Assembly: GCA_903885375.1 (NCBI GenBank)
Contig: CAISIK010000175.1
Coordinates: 1-64,000, forward strand
DNA: 64,000 nt
Direction of reading: 5' to 3'
DNA from: an uncultured Pseudomonadota bacterium
GTDB taxonomy: Bacteria > Myxococcota_A > UBA796 > SXON01
Positions 8,960 through 18,357 of this stretch are shown here, piece by piece. The position numbers and the translations under genes are program-made. The notes beneath the pieces are model-generated. The model saw nothing but the letters and a program-made list of their open reading frames with translations, was not told the DNA's origin and searched no databases. Numbering within the stretch: position 1 is the first letter of the stretch; each line of letters starts with the position of its first letter.

Positions 8960-10793
8960 ATTTTGCGGCGCGTTCGTCGTTCTGGGGCTTCGCCCGGTAG
9001 AGCGGCACCACCCCGAGGCCCTTCAGCTCCTTCGAGAACCGGTCACCCTTCAGGCCGCGCGCCGCGAGGATGGCCGCCACCAGCGGATCGGTCTGGAGCA
9101 CCTCGGTCCACACCACCTCCCCTTCCCCGGCGGCCCCCTGGGCGCGGGCCGCGAGGTTCACGGTGCCGCCGAAGTAGTCGAGCCCGCTCTGATCGGTGTG
9201 GACGGCCAGCGCCGTGCCCCGGTGCAGGCCCACGTTGAGGGTGGGCGGCTGCGCCATGGCGAGCCCGCTGGCCCAGCTGGAGAACTCCGCCTGCATCTCG
9301 AAGGCGGCGGTCAGCGCGGAGCTGGCGTCGAAGAACGCGGCCATGACGGCATCGCCGATGGTCTTGACCACGGTGCCGCCCTGCCGGGCGGAGACCGCGC
9401 GGAGGATGGCGAAGTGGTCGCGCACCACGGCGAACGCCCGCGCATCGCCGAGCTCCTCGTACATCGCCGTGCTCCCCCCGAGGTCGGTGAAAAGGATGGT
9501 CACGGACCGCACACCCACCCGCAGGTCGGGGGCGAGCACCTGATGGCCGAGTCGGCGCCGGAAGCCGTCGTGGGTGGTGAGCAGGCTCGCGGGCACGATC
9601 GGCAAGGCGCCACCGAGGCGGGTCAGGTACACGCGGGTGCGGCCCGCCGTCCGGTTCTCGATGTCGAGGTCCACGCGACCCGCCTTCACCTCGGCGGTTC
9701 CACCCGACTGCCCGGCCCATCGGAGCGTGCCGGGCCCGGAGGCGCCGGCCTCCACCTCCACGTCGGGCACCGACCCGCCCACGCCGAGGCGCCACTGGCC
9801 GGGCGGGATCGGCGCTTCCGTATGCACGCGCTGCCCGGGCAGGAGCGTGAGGACGGCGCGCTGCGAGGGCGCGGCCGCCGGGAAGACGGTGCAGAAGTTC
9901 ACGTCGAGCGCGCGCACCACGCTCGGATGCGGCGCGAAGAGCACCTCCACGTTCTCGCCGAGGTCGGTGTCGCTCCGGATGCCGCAGGCGGGGCAGTCCA
10001 CGTGGTCGGCCACATCGGAGAGGAGCCGGCTGCCCGCCACCTGCCCGTAACAACGCACGCAGCGCACCGACCAGAAGAGCTCGACGGCACCGCCATCCAC
10101 ACCGGCCAGCAGCGTTTCGAGCACCGCCTCGCGGTCCTCGCCCCAGCGGTCGGCGAGCACGTAGGCCCGCAGGCGCGCGAGCTCGCCCGGCCGCCCGTTG
10201 CGGAACGCATCCGCGAAGCGGTCGACGAGGTGGCCGGGCGCGGCGTTCCGCCAACGGGCGATGGCGGCGAGCGCCTCGGCGTCGAGCGGGCGGCCGCCTT
10301 CGGCCTCCGACTCGGGGAGCCCGAGCCGATCGAGCGTGGCCTGCCACTTGCGCTCCATCGCGCCGAGCGAGAGCCCGCGCCGCAGCAGCGACCCCCACCC
10401 GGGGCCGACGAGCGTCATCTCCACGACCGGGCGGACCCCGCCCTCCACGGGCACGAGCTCCGCGCGGTAGTCGCTGCGGGCCACAAGCGGCGAGTGCAGG
10501 TCGCGCACCTGCCGGAAGAAGCGCTCGGCCACCCAGGAGGACCAGACCTCCGAGAAGGGCACCTTCATGCCGAAGGGGCCGGCGATCTCGCCCTCGAGCA
10601 GGGGGAAGCCGTCGGCCTGGGGGCGAACGGCCATGCTGAGCACGCTGCCGTTGCCGCCGGCGCGGTTCATCCAGTCGGTATCGCCCACGAGGCGCCAGGC
10701 CCGCTCGGCGGAGGTGACCGGACCTTCAATCCGGAATCGTTCGGCGGCCTGCCCTTCGATCGGCTCGGGAGACCCTTCGGGGTGGTTCGTCAT
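8958..10793 (-). CDS. class III adenylate/guanylate cyclase with START-like N-terminus
   Basis: 611 residues. The C-terminal region is a class III nucleotide cyclase: metal-binding Asp437 in ILFTDLGGST, Asp481 in KTIGDAVMAAF, and the Asn/Arg pair in GGTVNLAARAQ. All catalytic residues are present, so it should make cAMP or cGMP. The first 150 residues resemble an SRPBCC/START-like fold, and the middle has two CxxC pairs (a zinc-ribbon-like segment) and a beta-rich domain. The arrangement fits the DUF5939-cyclase architecture. No membrane segment is present. Substrate specificity cannot be settled by eye. It is monocistronic as far as the spacing shows, with a hairpin after the stop. Confidence 0.88.
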   Translation of the reverse strand: MTNHPEGSPEPIEGQAAERFRIEGPVTSAERAWRLVGDTDWMNRAGGNGSVLSMAVRPQADGFPLLEGEIAGPFGMKVPFSEVWSSWVAERFFRQVRDLHSPLVARSDYRAELVPVEGGVRPVVEMTLVGPGWGSLLRRGLSLGAMERKWQATLDRLGLPESEAEGGRPLDAEALAAIARWRNAAPGHLVDRFADAFRNGRPGELARLRAYVLADRWGEDREAVLETLLAGVDGGAVELFWSVRCVRCYGQVAGSRLLSDVADHVDCPACGIRSDTDLGENVEVLFAPHPSVVRALDVNFCTVFPAAAPSQRAVLTLLPGQRVHTEAPIPPGQWRLGVGGSVPDVEVEAGASGPGTLRWAGQSGGTAEVKAGRVDLDIENRTAGRTRVYLTRLGGALPIVPASLLTTHDGFRRRLGHQVLAPDLRVGVRSVTILFTDLGGSTAMYEELGDARAFAVVRDHFAILRAVSARQGGTVVKTIGDAVMAAFFDASSALTAAFEMQAEFSSWASGLAMAQPPTLNVGLHRGTALAVHTDQSGLDYFGGTVNLAARAQGAAGEGEVVWTEVLQTDPLVAAILAARGLKGDRFSKELKGLGVVPLYRAKPQNDERAAK

Positions 10794-10850
10794 GCTTGGG
10801 GCCGCAGTCTACCTGAGCGGGGGGGATTCAGGGGCGGGGCGGCCCGCGCC

Positions 10851-13800
10851 TCAGGGGGTGATGCCGAGGAACAGCCAGGCCGCCCCCGCAGAAGCGCCGC
10901 CCACGTCGTCGCCCACTCCGCCGATGAGCACGTCGCTCAGGCCGTCACCATCGGCATCCCCGCGGTTGCTCACGGCGGTGCCGACGAAGTCCTGCGCGAC
11001 ATCGCCGCGGAGGAGACCGTCGGCGTCGGCCACGACGATCGCGCCACTGAGCGGACCCCGGAGCAGGTACGCGGCGCCGGCGTTCGGGCGCGCCGTGCTG
11101 CTGTAAGGCGCCCCGAGGAGCACATCGGAGAAACCGTCGCCATCCACATCGCCGCCGCCCGACACGCTGGTGCCGAGCCGGGAGCCGGCGGCCTCCTGCG
11201 CAAACGTGGCCGTGGCCGAGGAGAGGGAGACCACGCCCACGTCGGCGCCCACGAGGTAGGCCGCCGTGCCGTACGGCGCGCCGATGAGGGCATCGTCGAG
11301 GCCATCGCCATCCACGTCGCCGGCGCCGGAGACGGCGAGACCGGCGCGGTCGCCGGTGCGTACGCCGAGCCACTTCGTGTCGGCAGCGGAGAGCGACGCG
11401 ACGCCCGAGACGGGGCCGTACTCGCAATAGACGGCGCCCGAGCGGGCCCCCACGGTGGAGTCGCCCCACGCCCCCACCAGGAGCTCCCCGAAGCCATCGC
11501 CATCGAGGTCGCCGACCAGCGCCACGGCGGTGCCGGCGCGGTCGAGGGCGACCTCGCCGTAGCGGATGGCGTCGGCGCTGGTGGTGGACATCGTGCCGGT
11601 GGCGGTGCCATCCACCACGTAGGCAGCGCCGGCGCGGTTGCCCGCGGTGTCCTCGTAGGGGGCGCCGATGGCCACCTCGCCCACGCCGTCGCCATCGATG
11701 TCGCGACCGGCATCCACGGCGTACCCGGCCAGATCGTAGGCGGCGCCGCCGATCACGGTGAGGCGCGCCGACGACACGGACTCGGTGCCCGACAGGCCGC
11801 CGGCGAGCAGGTACACCGCGCCCGCATCCGTGCTGGCCGTGTTCGAGCCCTGCGCGCTCACGATCATGTCGGCGAGGCCATCGCCGTCGACATCCCCCGC
11901 GCCCGCAATGGCCCAGCCGACCTGGTCGCCGGCCGCGAGGCCCGACACCTGCGCGGTGGCGCTGGCGGCCGTCCCCTCCCCGCTCGCATCGCCCGGGAAC
12001 AGGAAGACGTAGCCCGCGTCGGTGGTGCCGCGGTCGTTGCTGGTGGCGCCGACGGCCCAGTCCTCGAGCCCGTCGCCGTCCACGTCGCCGACGAAGGCCA
12101 CGGCCCGGCCGGCGTCATCGCTGGCGGCCTCGCCGTGGAACCAGGCGTCGGCGCCGCTCATCAGTCGCTCTCCCCAGGGCCCGCACACCGGCGAGACGCC
12201 ATCGCAGTCGTTGTCCCGCCCATCGCCGCAGACTTCGGGCGCGCCGGGGTAGCTGATCGCATCGGCGTCGTCGCAGTCGTCGTAGTCGCCGACAAAACCC
12301 ACGGGGGCGGCGCACGCTTCGGTGGTGACGGTGCGATCGCCGTATCCATCGGCGTCGGTGTCGGCGTACCAGGTGGACTCCCCGCTGGCGCCCAGCTCGT
12401 CGGTGGCGCCATCGCAGTTGTTGTCCACCCCATCGCAGGTCTCACGGCGGCCGGGGGCGGCGCTCAGGTCGGTGTCGTCGCAGTCCGTACCCGCGCTGAC
12501 CCACCCCGCGATGGAGGAGCAGCTCCACGTGGCGGTGCCGGCTTCGCCGTATCCGTCCCCGTCGCCGTCGAAGTACAGCCAGGCGGCGCCGAGGGTGGTG
12601 CCGTCGTCCACAGCACCGTTGCAGTCGTCGTCCACGTCGTTGCACACCTCGGTAGCGCCGGGGAAGGCGTCGGGGTCGGTGTCGTCGCAGTCGTCGGGCA
12701 CGAGGTAGCCGTTGCTCGGCTGCGCGCAGGCCGCCCGCGTGTCGTCGCCCGCGTGGCCATCCCCATCGCGGTCCACGAACCAGGAGGGCGCGTCCAGCGC
12801 GCTCACCTCGTCGGCGCCCTCGTCGCAGTCGTTGTCGATGCCATCGCAGACCTCGTCGGCGCCGGGAAAGACCGCCGGGGCGCTGTCGTCGCAGTCGCCG
12901 GCCTCGGCCACGTAGGAGGCCGAGGGCGAGCAGGCCCGCTCGAAGCTGGTGCCCACGCCCACGCCGTCGCCGTCGGCGTCGAGGTAGAAGATGCTCACAT
13001 CCTCGGCATGTTCGTCGACGGTGCCATCGCAGTCGTTGTCGAGGCCGTCGCAGTACTCGAGGTCGCCGGGGGAGACGGTGGGGTCGCTGTCATCGCAGTC
13101 GCCGCCCTGGTCGGCCCACGCGGCGCCCGGACGGCACCCCTCCACCACGGCGGCGTCATCGCCCCAGGCATCGCCGTCGAGATCGGCGTACCACAGCTCG
13201 CCCTCGCAGGGGTCGGGGGGCGAGCCCCCGCCGGTGTCCTCGGACTCGGCGGTGTCGATCGGTACGCTGCCGCCGCCCTCGTCGTCGGTGTCGTCCGGAA
13301 GGCCCGTGTCACCCTCGCCGGTGTCGGGCGCGCCGCAAACGCCGAGGCCGTCATCGACCGCGCCGTTGCAGTCGTCGTCGATGCCGTTGCACACCTCCGA
13401 CACGCTCGGCGCCCGGCCGGCGTCGCTGTCGGCGCAGTCGGAGTCGTCGGCCGTCCACCCGTCGGGGGCAGCACAGGAGGACAGCGCGAGGGTGGGGTCG
13501 CCGTAACCGTCGAGATCGGCGTCGGGGTACCACACGGGCGCATCGAGCGCGCCGGCCTCGAGGTCGTTGTCGCAGTTGGAGTCGATGCCGTCGCAGAACT
13601 CGTCGGCGTCGGGGTGGACCCAGGCGAGCTCGTCGTCGCAGTCGCCCCCTTCGAGCACGAGGGAGGGGTCGATGCCGGTGCAGCCGGAGGACACGAGCTC
13701 GCCGCCGTACCCATCGCCGTCGAGGTCGACGAAGGCCGTGGTGGCGTCGACCGCCGCCTCGTCGGTTTCGCCGTCGCAGTCGTCGTCCACCGCGTTGCAC

Positions 13801-14720
13801 GTTTCGCTTGCGGTGGGCGCCACGGCGGCGTCGGTGTCGTTGCAGTCTTCCGACGAGGTGGAGTAGCCCGGCGGGCCTTCGCAGCTCCAGAGCACGCTGT
13901 CTGCCGACCCGAACCCGTCCCCGTCGGTGTCGGGGTACCAGCCCATGCTGTCGGACGCGTCGTCGTCGGCCGTGCCGTCGCAGTCGTTGTCCTCGCCGTC
14001 GCACCGCTCTTCGGCCTCGGGGTGGGTGGCGGCGGAGGTGTCGTCGCAGTCGGAGGTGTCGGCCACGAAGCCGAGGGGCTGGCTGCAGGCGAGCACGGTG
14101 TTGTCGGGGTCGCCGAAGCCGTCGCCGTCCGCGTCGGCCTGCCAGAGGGTGGCGTCGAGGGCGTCCTCGTCGATCTCGCCGTCGAGGTCGTCGTCAAAAC
14201 CGTTGCAGAGCTCGGGATGGTCGACGGGGCCGCCGCTGTCGTCGGTGTCCAGCGGGGTGCCGGTGTCGGGCGAGCCGGTGTCGGGGAGGCCGCCGGCGTC
14301 GGGGTCCTCGTCGGGCGGGGGCTCGCCGCCGGACTCGCCGGTGTCGGCGGTGTCCTCGTGCGGGGGCGGCTCGGTGTCGGCCTCGCCCGTGTCGGCGGTG
14401 TCCTCCCCCGGGAAGAGCCCGCTGTCGGGCGGGAGCTGCTCGGGGCAGCCGGTGTCGGGGTCGATGCCGGTGGTGCCGCCGCTCGGGTGGCCGCCGCCGG
14501 GGTGGCAGGGGTCGGGGAGCGGCTCGCGGCCGGGCTCCTCGCCGCCATCCGGCGCGCCCGGCGTGGTGGCCGCCTCGCCCGTGTCGCCCGGCATGGCTTC
14601 GGCCGAATCGAGGCCCAACGGCGCATCGACGGCTTCCACGGACTCCACCACCACACTCGGGCGGGAGCACGCGGTCGAGCCCAACAGCACGAACACGAGG
14701 AGCGGGGAACGGAGTCGCAT
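10851..14720 (-). CDS. giant MopE-repeat / FG-GAP surface lipoprotein
   Basis: 1289 residues. The lipobox LLGSTAC (Cys18) is followed by about 150 residues of Asp/Thr/Gly/Pro-rich linker. About ten repeats of 66-70 residues come next (about 170-860), each built as CDGxDNDCDG(x)DE, then a DxDGDGYG loop, a single Cys and a DCDDxD loop. These are the putative metal-binding motifs of MopE-type and thrombospondin-3-like proteins and very probably bind calcium. The repeat series is broken once by a second DTG-rich linker within repeat 5. The last 400 residues hold seven FG-GAP blades (DVDGDGLxDxxIGA), forming an integrin-alpha-like propeller. It is likely a Ca-stabilised cell-surface adhesin or matrix protein, but no ligand is known. 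The Cys content suggests many disulfides. Confidence 0.85.
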   Translation of the reverse strand: MRLRSPLLVFVLLGSTACSRPSVVVESVEAVDAPLGLDSAEAMPGDTGEAATTPGAPDGGEEPGREPLPDPCHPGGGHPSGGTTGIDPDTGCPEQLPPDSGLFPGEDTADTGEADTEPPPHEDTADTGESGGEPPPDEDPDAGGLPDTGSPDTGTPLDTDDSGGPVDHPELCNGFDDDLDGEIDEDALDATLWQADADGDGFGDPDNTVLACSQPLGFVADTSDCDDTSAATHPEAEERCDGEDNDCDGTADDDASDSMGWYPDTDGDGFGSADSVLWSCEGPPGYSTSSEDCNDTDAAVAPTASETCNAVDDDCDGETDEAAVDATTAFVDLDGDGYGGELVSSGCTGIDPSLVLEGGDCDDELAWVHPDADEFCDGIDSNCDNDLEAGALDAPVWYPDADLDGYGDPTLALSSCAAPDGWTADDSDCADSDAGRAPSVSEVCNGIDDDCNGAVDDGLGVCGAPDTGEGDTGLPDDTDDEGGGSVPIDTAESEDTGGGSPPDPCEGELWYADLDGDAWGDDAAVVEGCRPGAAWADQGGDCDDSDPTVSPGDLEYCDGLDNDCDGTVDEHAEDVSIFYLDADGDGVGVGTSFERACSPSASYVAEAGDCDDSAPAVFPGADEVCDGIDNDCDEGADEVSALDAPSWFVDRDGDGHAGDDTRAACAQPSNGYLVPDDCDDTDPDAFPGATEVCNDVDDDCNGAVDDGTTLGAAWLYFDGDGDGYGEAGTATWSCSSIAGWVSAGTDCDDTDLSAAPGRRETCDGVDNNCDGATDELGASGESTWYADTDADGYGDRTVTTEACAAPVGFVGDYDDCDDADAISYPGAPEVCGDGRDNDCDGVSPVCGPWGERLMSGADAWFHGEAASDDAGRAVAFVGDVDGDGLEDWAVGATSNDRGTTDAGYVFLFPGDASGEGTAASATAQVSGLAAGDQVGWAIAGAGDVDGDGLADMIVSAQGSNTASTDAGAVYLLAGGLSGTESVSSARLTVIGGAAYDLAGYAVDAGRDIDGDGVGEVAIGAPYEDTAGNRAGAAYVVDGTATGTMSTTSADAIRYGEVALDRAGTAVALVGDLDGDGFGELLVGAWGDSTVGARSGAVYCEYGPVSGVASLSAADTKWLGVRTGDRAGLAVSGAGDVDGDGLDDALIGAPYGTAAYLVGADVGVVSLSSATATFAQEAAGSRLGTSVSGGGDVDGDGFSDVLLGAPYSSTARPNAGAAYLLRGPLSGAIVVADADGLLRGDVAQDFVGTAVSNRGDADGDGLSDVLIGGVGDDVGGASAGAAWLFLGITP

Positions 14721-14773
14721 GGGCGCGACATCGGCCGGGTCGGGCCGCGCTTGAGGGCGATAGGAGCCCCACG

Positions 14774-16027
14774 ATGGCCAATTCCCGCCCCCCGCTCGCC
14801 GAGCGGCTCCGCCCCCGAACCCTCGACGAGATCGTGGGGCAGCCGGCGCTCCTCGCGCCCGACGCGCCGTTTCGCCGCGCGCTCGCCGCCGGGCGCCTCC
14901 GTTCGCTGCTCCTGTGGGGCCCGCCGGGGTGCGGCAAGACCACCCTGGCGCGGGTCCTCGCCGATGCGGTGGGGTTCCGACTCGTGGCGCTCTCCGCGGT
15001 GCTCAGCGGCGTGGGTGAGCTGCGCGAGGTGCTCGAGCAGCGGCCGGCCCTCGACAGCAGACCGCTGCTCCTGTTCATCGACGAGATCCACCGCTGGAAC
15101 AAGGCGCAGCAGGATGCCCTCCTCCCGCACGTGGAGAGCGGGGCGCTCGTGCTGGTGGGGGCCACCACGGAGAACCCGGCCTTTCACCTCATCCCGGCGC
15201 TGCGGAGCCGCTGCGAGCTCATCCTCCTGCAGGCCGTGCCGCCCGAGGCGATCCGCACGCTCCTCGATCGGGCGCTCGCCGAGCCCGGCCTGCCCGCCAA
15301 CCTCGAGGTGGAGCCGGCCGCCCTCGATGCCATCGCCCGCGCCACCGATGGGGATGCCCGGCGGGCGCTCTCCCTGCTCGAACGGCTCGCCGACCGCGGC
15401 GCCATCACGCTCGATGCGATCCGCGCCGCCGGCAACACCATCTTCCACGACCGCGACGGCGATGCCCACTACGATGTGGTGAGCGCTTTCATCAAGTCGA
15501 TGCGCGGCTCCGATGCGGATGCCGCCCTGTACTGGATGGCGCGCATGATCGAGGGCGGCGAGGACCCGGTGTTCATCGCCCGGCGGCTGGTGATCTTCGC
15601 GAGCGAGGACATCGGCAACGCCGAGCCGCGGGCGCTGCCGCTCGCGGTGGCCACGATGGAGGCCTGTGCCCGCATCGGCATGCCCGAGTCCCGCATCCTG
15701 CTCGGCCAGGCGTGCACCTTCCTCGCCACCTCGCCCAAGAGCAACGCGAGCTACACCGCCATCAACGCGGCGATCGCCGCCGTGAAGAGCACCGGCGCGC
15801 TCCCGGTGCCCCTTCACCTGCGCAACGCCCCGACCGGCCTCGCGAAGTCGCTCGGGCACGGGGCGGAGTACCGCTACCCCCACGACCACCCGGGCCACAT
15901 CGTGGCGCAGCAGTACCTGCCCGATGCGCTCGTGGGCACGACCTTCTACACGCCCACCAACCAGGGGGCGGAGAAGACGATCGGCGAGCGCCTCGCGTGG
16001 TGGAAACAACGTCTGGGGGGCGGTTAG
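14774..16027 (+). CDS. rarA: replication-associated recombination protein A (AAA+ ATPase)
   Basis: 417 residues, normal for RarA/MgsA. It has a Walker A motif GPPGCGKTTLA, a Walker B LLLFIDEIHRWNK, a sensor-1 GATTENPAF, and the family-typical start PLAERLRPRTLDEIVGQ. The C-terminal half has the conserved KSMRGSDADAALYWMARMIEGGEDP and ASEDIGNA segments. The protein acts at stalled replication forks as a clamp-loader-like ATPase. The ATG at 14774 is the natural start, since upstream sequence in the frame is antisense to the MopE gene. It lies divergently from that gene with 53 bases between starts, and 8 bases separate its stop from the next gene on the same strand. Confidence 0.96.
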   Translation: MANSRPPLAERLRPRTLDEIVGQPALLAPDAPFRRALAAGRLRSLLLWGPPGCGKTTLARVLADAVGFRLVALSAVLSGVGELREVLEQRPALDSRPLLLFIDEIHRWNKAQQDALLPHVESGALVLVGATTENPAFHLIPALRSRCELILLQAVPPEAIRTLLDRALAEPGLPANLEVEPAALDAIARATDGDARRALSLLERLADRGAITLDAIRAAGNTIFHDRDGDAHYDVVSAFIKSMRGSDADAALYWMARMIEGGEDPVFIARRLVIFASEDIGNAEPRALPLAVATMEACARIGMPESRILLGQACTFLATSPKSNASYTAINAAIAAVKSTGALPVPLHLRNAPTGLAKSLGHGAEYRYPHDHPGHIVAQQYLPDALVGTTFYTPTNQGAEKTIGERLAWWKQRLGGG

Positions 16028-16035
16028 ACCGCGCC

Positions 16036-16755
16036 GTGCGCACCGACGCCGTCGAGTTCACGGGCCGCCCCCGCCCCGGGTGCATCCTCTACACGTGCGA
16101 GCACGCGAGCCGCCGCGTGCCGCGCCCCTTGCGCACCACTGCGCTCGACCGGCAGCTCCTCGCCATGCACTGGGGCTACGACATCGGCGCCGCCTGGCTC
16201 ACACGCGAGCTCGTCCGCCTCGGGCGCGACACCGGCGTGCTCGCCCGCGCGAGCCGCCTCGTGGCCGACCTCAATCGCAACCCCCTCGAAGAAACCTACA
16301 TCCTGCGCGACACGCACGAGGGCGTCGTCTCCTTCAACACCACGGTGGATGCGGCGGAGCACGCGCGGCGGACCGCCCGTTTCTTCACGCCGTTCCACGA
16401 GGCGGTGCGCGACCGGCTCGCGCTCACCCGGCCGCGGCTCCTCTTCTCGATCCACAGCTACACGCCCGTGTGGCGGGGGCAGCCACGCACCGTGGAGGCC
16501 GGCGTGCTCTTCGACCAGCACGACGAGGCCGCGCTCCGGCTGGTGGAGGGCCTGCGGGCGGAAGGACTGCGGGCCGAGCCGAACGAGCCCTACTCGGGCA
16601 AGGTGGGCCTGATCTACAGCGCGGCCCTGCACGGGCAGGCAGCCGGCGTGCCCTACCTCGAGCTGGAGGTGCGCCAGGACCTGATCGCCACGCGGCCGCT
16701 CGCGGTGGCGATGGCCGCACGGGTGCGCCGGGCGCTCACGGCGAGCGGGTGGTGA
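16036..16755 (+). CDS. N-formylglutamate amidohydrolase family protein
   Basis: 239 residues. The fold is that of N-formylglutamate amidohydrolases (HutG2-like), which release formate and glutamate. Family motifs are YTCEHASRRVP near the N-terminus, HWGYDIGA, RLVADLNRNP and LLFSIHSYTP, and a closing YLELEVRQD segment; the His/Glu residues likely bind the metal. I start at GTG 16036, which immediately follows the rarA stop and gives the family-typical N-terminus. It is translationally coupled to the next gene by a GTGA overlap at 16752-16755. No hut genes are near, so histidine degradation is not indicated; the true substrate may be another N-acylated amino acid. Confidence 0.88.
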   Translation: MRTDAVEFTGRPRPGCILYTCEHASRRVPRPLRTTALDRQLLAMHWGYDIGAAWLTRELVRLGRDTGVLARASRLVADLNRNPLEETYILRDTHEGVVSFNTTVDAAEHARRTARFFTPFHEAVRDRLALTRPRLLFSIHSYTPVWRGQPRTVEAGVLFDQHDEAALRLVEGLRAEGLRAEPNEPYSGKVGLIYSAALHGQAAGVPYLELEVRQDLIATRPLAVAMAARVRRALTASGW

Positions 16756-18341
16756 AGGGGCGGGCGCTCGCGCTCGGACTCTTCGGCGCCATCGTCTTCC
16801 TGTGGCCGGCGCGCGCCGGGCTCCTCGGCAACCCCGGCGGCGAAACCCACAACCACCTCGCGGCCCTTTCGCAGGCGCTCCTCGGCCTCCGGGCAAACCA
16901 TCCAGAAGGTTGGGAAGTTCCGCTCATGGACCCCCCGAATCTCTTGTGGTTTTCGATGGGCTGGCTCTGGTCGCCGGCGGCGGCGTGGAACCTCACGGCG
17001 TTCGCCAACGTGGCCCTCGCCCTGCTCGGCGGGGGCTGGCTCGGCTGGGAGGTGGGCCGCACCCGGACGGGCGCCTTCGTGGGGGCCGCGGCCGTGGGGT
17101 TCAGCCCCTTCCTCGGCGGGGTCATCGACTTCGGGGTGACGGAGGCCTGGCCGGTGGGGCTCTACGCGGCGCACGTGGCGGCGATGGAGCGCCTGCGTGC
17201 CGCGCCCGACCGGCGGCTCACGGTGGCCGCGGGGCTCCTCCTGGCCGCCTTCGCGCTGAGTGGGTGGTACAACGCGGCCTTCGCGCTGGTGGTGTCGCCG
17301 CTGCTCGCGCTGCGGGTAGGGCGACGGGAGGCGCTGATCGCGGGGGCATTCGCTGCGGTGCTCGTGCTGCCCCGGGCGTTGGCCCTGCTCCCGCACCTCG
17401 GCGTGTGGGAGGAGCGTGCCGCCGCGCTGAGCGACCCCACCCCGATCCGGGCGTGGCTCTCGGTGGAGCGCTACGGCATCGACCTGCTGCGGTTCGGGCC
17501 CACCACGAGCCAGTTCAGCCCCAGCTACAGCGTGTACCTCGGCGTGGTCGTGGTGCTGCTCGCGGTGGCAGGCGGGCGGCGAAGCCTGCCGTGGATCGCG
17601 ATGGCCGCGCCGCTTCAGGTGCTCGCCCTGGGCCATTGGCTGCGGCTGGGCGGGGTTCCCGTAAAGGTTGAAGGTCCGCTGCTGATGCCCGCGGGATGGT
17701 TGGTGGATCACGTCGATACGATCCGGTACATCACCCACTGGTACCGCGCCGCCGGCCCGGCCACGGTGCTGCTCGCGGCCGCAGCCGCCACCGGCGCCGG
17801 GGCGCTCGAGCGCCGGTGGGGAGGGCGCGCCGTGGGGGTGATGGGCCCGGCCCTCGCCGCGCTCATCCTCGCGGACAGCCTCGCGTTGTCGGGAACACGG
17901 TGGCCGCGCGTGGCCGCGCCGCTGCCCGAAGCGCCCTTCCCCACCCTGTCGGGCCCGGTTCTCGACCTGCCCGTCGACGACAACCGCACCGACCCGGCCG
18001 TGTTCAACAGCCGCCGCCCCTACTGGCTGTTCCAGCTCGAGCACCAGCAGGCCGTGGCCGAGAACTACGAAGGCGCCGACAGCGTGCTGGCCCGCAGCGG
18101 CGAGGCGCGGGCGCTGCAGGCGGATTGCGGGGGGCTGCCCACGAGCCGGCCCGGCGCCGTTCGCGCGGGGGAGATCGCGGCGGGGAGCGAGGCTGTCACG
18201 GTGGCGGAGCTGGGGTTCGCGGAGGTGGTGGTGCACCGGAAGCTCGCGCCGGACGGCTGCGAGGAGGCCGTTCGGGCGCGGTTCGGCGCGCCCGCGGAGG
18301 AGAACGGGCTGGCCGCGCGCTGGCGGATCGGCGGCCTGTAA
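16752..18341 (+). CDS. polytopic membrane protein, GT-C glycosyltransferase-like
   Basis: 529 residues with about ten hydrophobic segments. The architecture, with an acidic loop (GNPGGETHNH) right after the first membrane segment and a hydrophilic C-terminal domain of about 150 residues, resembles bacterial GT-C-type lipid-linked sugar transferases and related membrane proteins. No diagnostic catalytic motif was recognised, so the function is inferred. The GTG start at 16752 overlaps the previous stop as GTGA, a strong sign of translational coupling to the amidohydrolase gene. It ends 16 bases before the convergent cytochrome gene. Confidence 0.7.
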   Translation: MKGRALALGLFGAIVFLWPARAGLLGNPGGETHNHLAALSQALLGLRANHPEGWEVPLMDPPNLLWFSMGWLWSPAAAWNLTAFANVALALLGGGWLGWEVGRTRTGAFVGAAAVGFSPFLGGVIDFGVTEAWPVGLYAAHVAAMERLRAAPDRRLTVAAGLLLAAFALSGWYNAAFALVVSPLLALRVGRREALIAGAFAAVLVLPRALALLPHLGVWEERAAALSDPTPIRAWLSVERYGIDLLRFGPTTSQFSPSYSVYLGVVVVLLAVAGGRRSLPWIAMAAPLQVLALGHWLRLGGVPVKVEGPLLMPAGWLVDHVDTIRYITHWYRAAGPATVLLAAAAATGAGALERRWGGRAVGVMGPALAALILADSLALSGTRWPRVAAPLPEAPFPTLSGPVLDLPVDDNRTDPAVFNSRRPYWLFQLEHQQAVAENYEGADSVLARSGEARALQADCGGLPTSRPGAVRAGEIAAGSEAVTVAELGFAEVVVHRKLAPDGCEEAVRARFGAPAEENGLAARWRIGGL

Positions 18342-18357
18342 GCCTCCGGCGGCGACC

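Noticed and set aside
8928-15482. A 2184-codon open frame on the plus strand
   Set aside because: It is antisense to the cyclase and the MopE lipoprotein, whose protein motifs are clear on the minus strand. High GC removes stop codons from the complementary frame.
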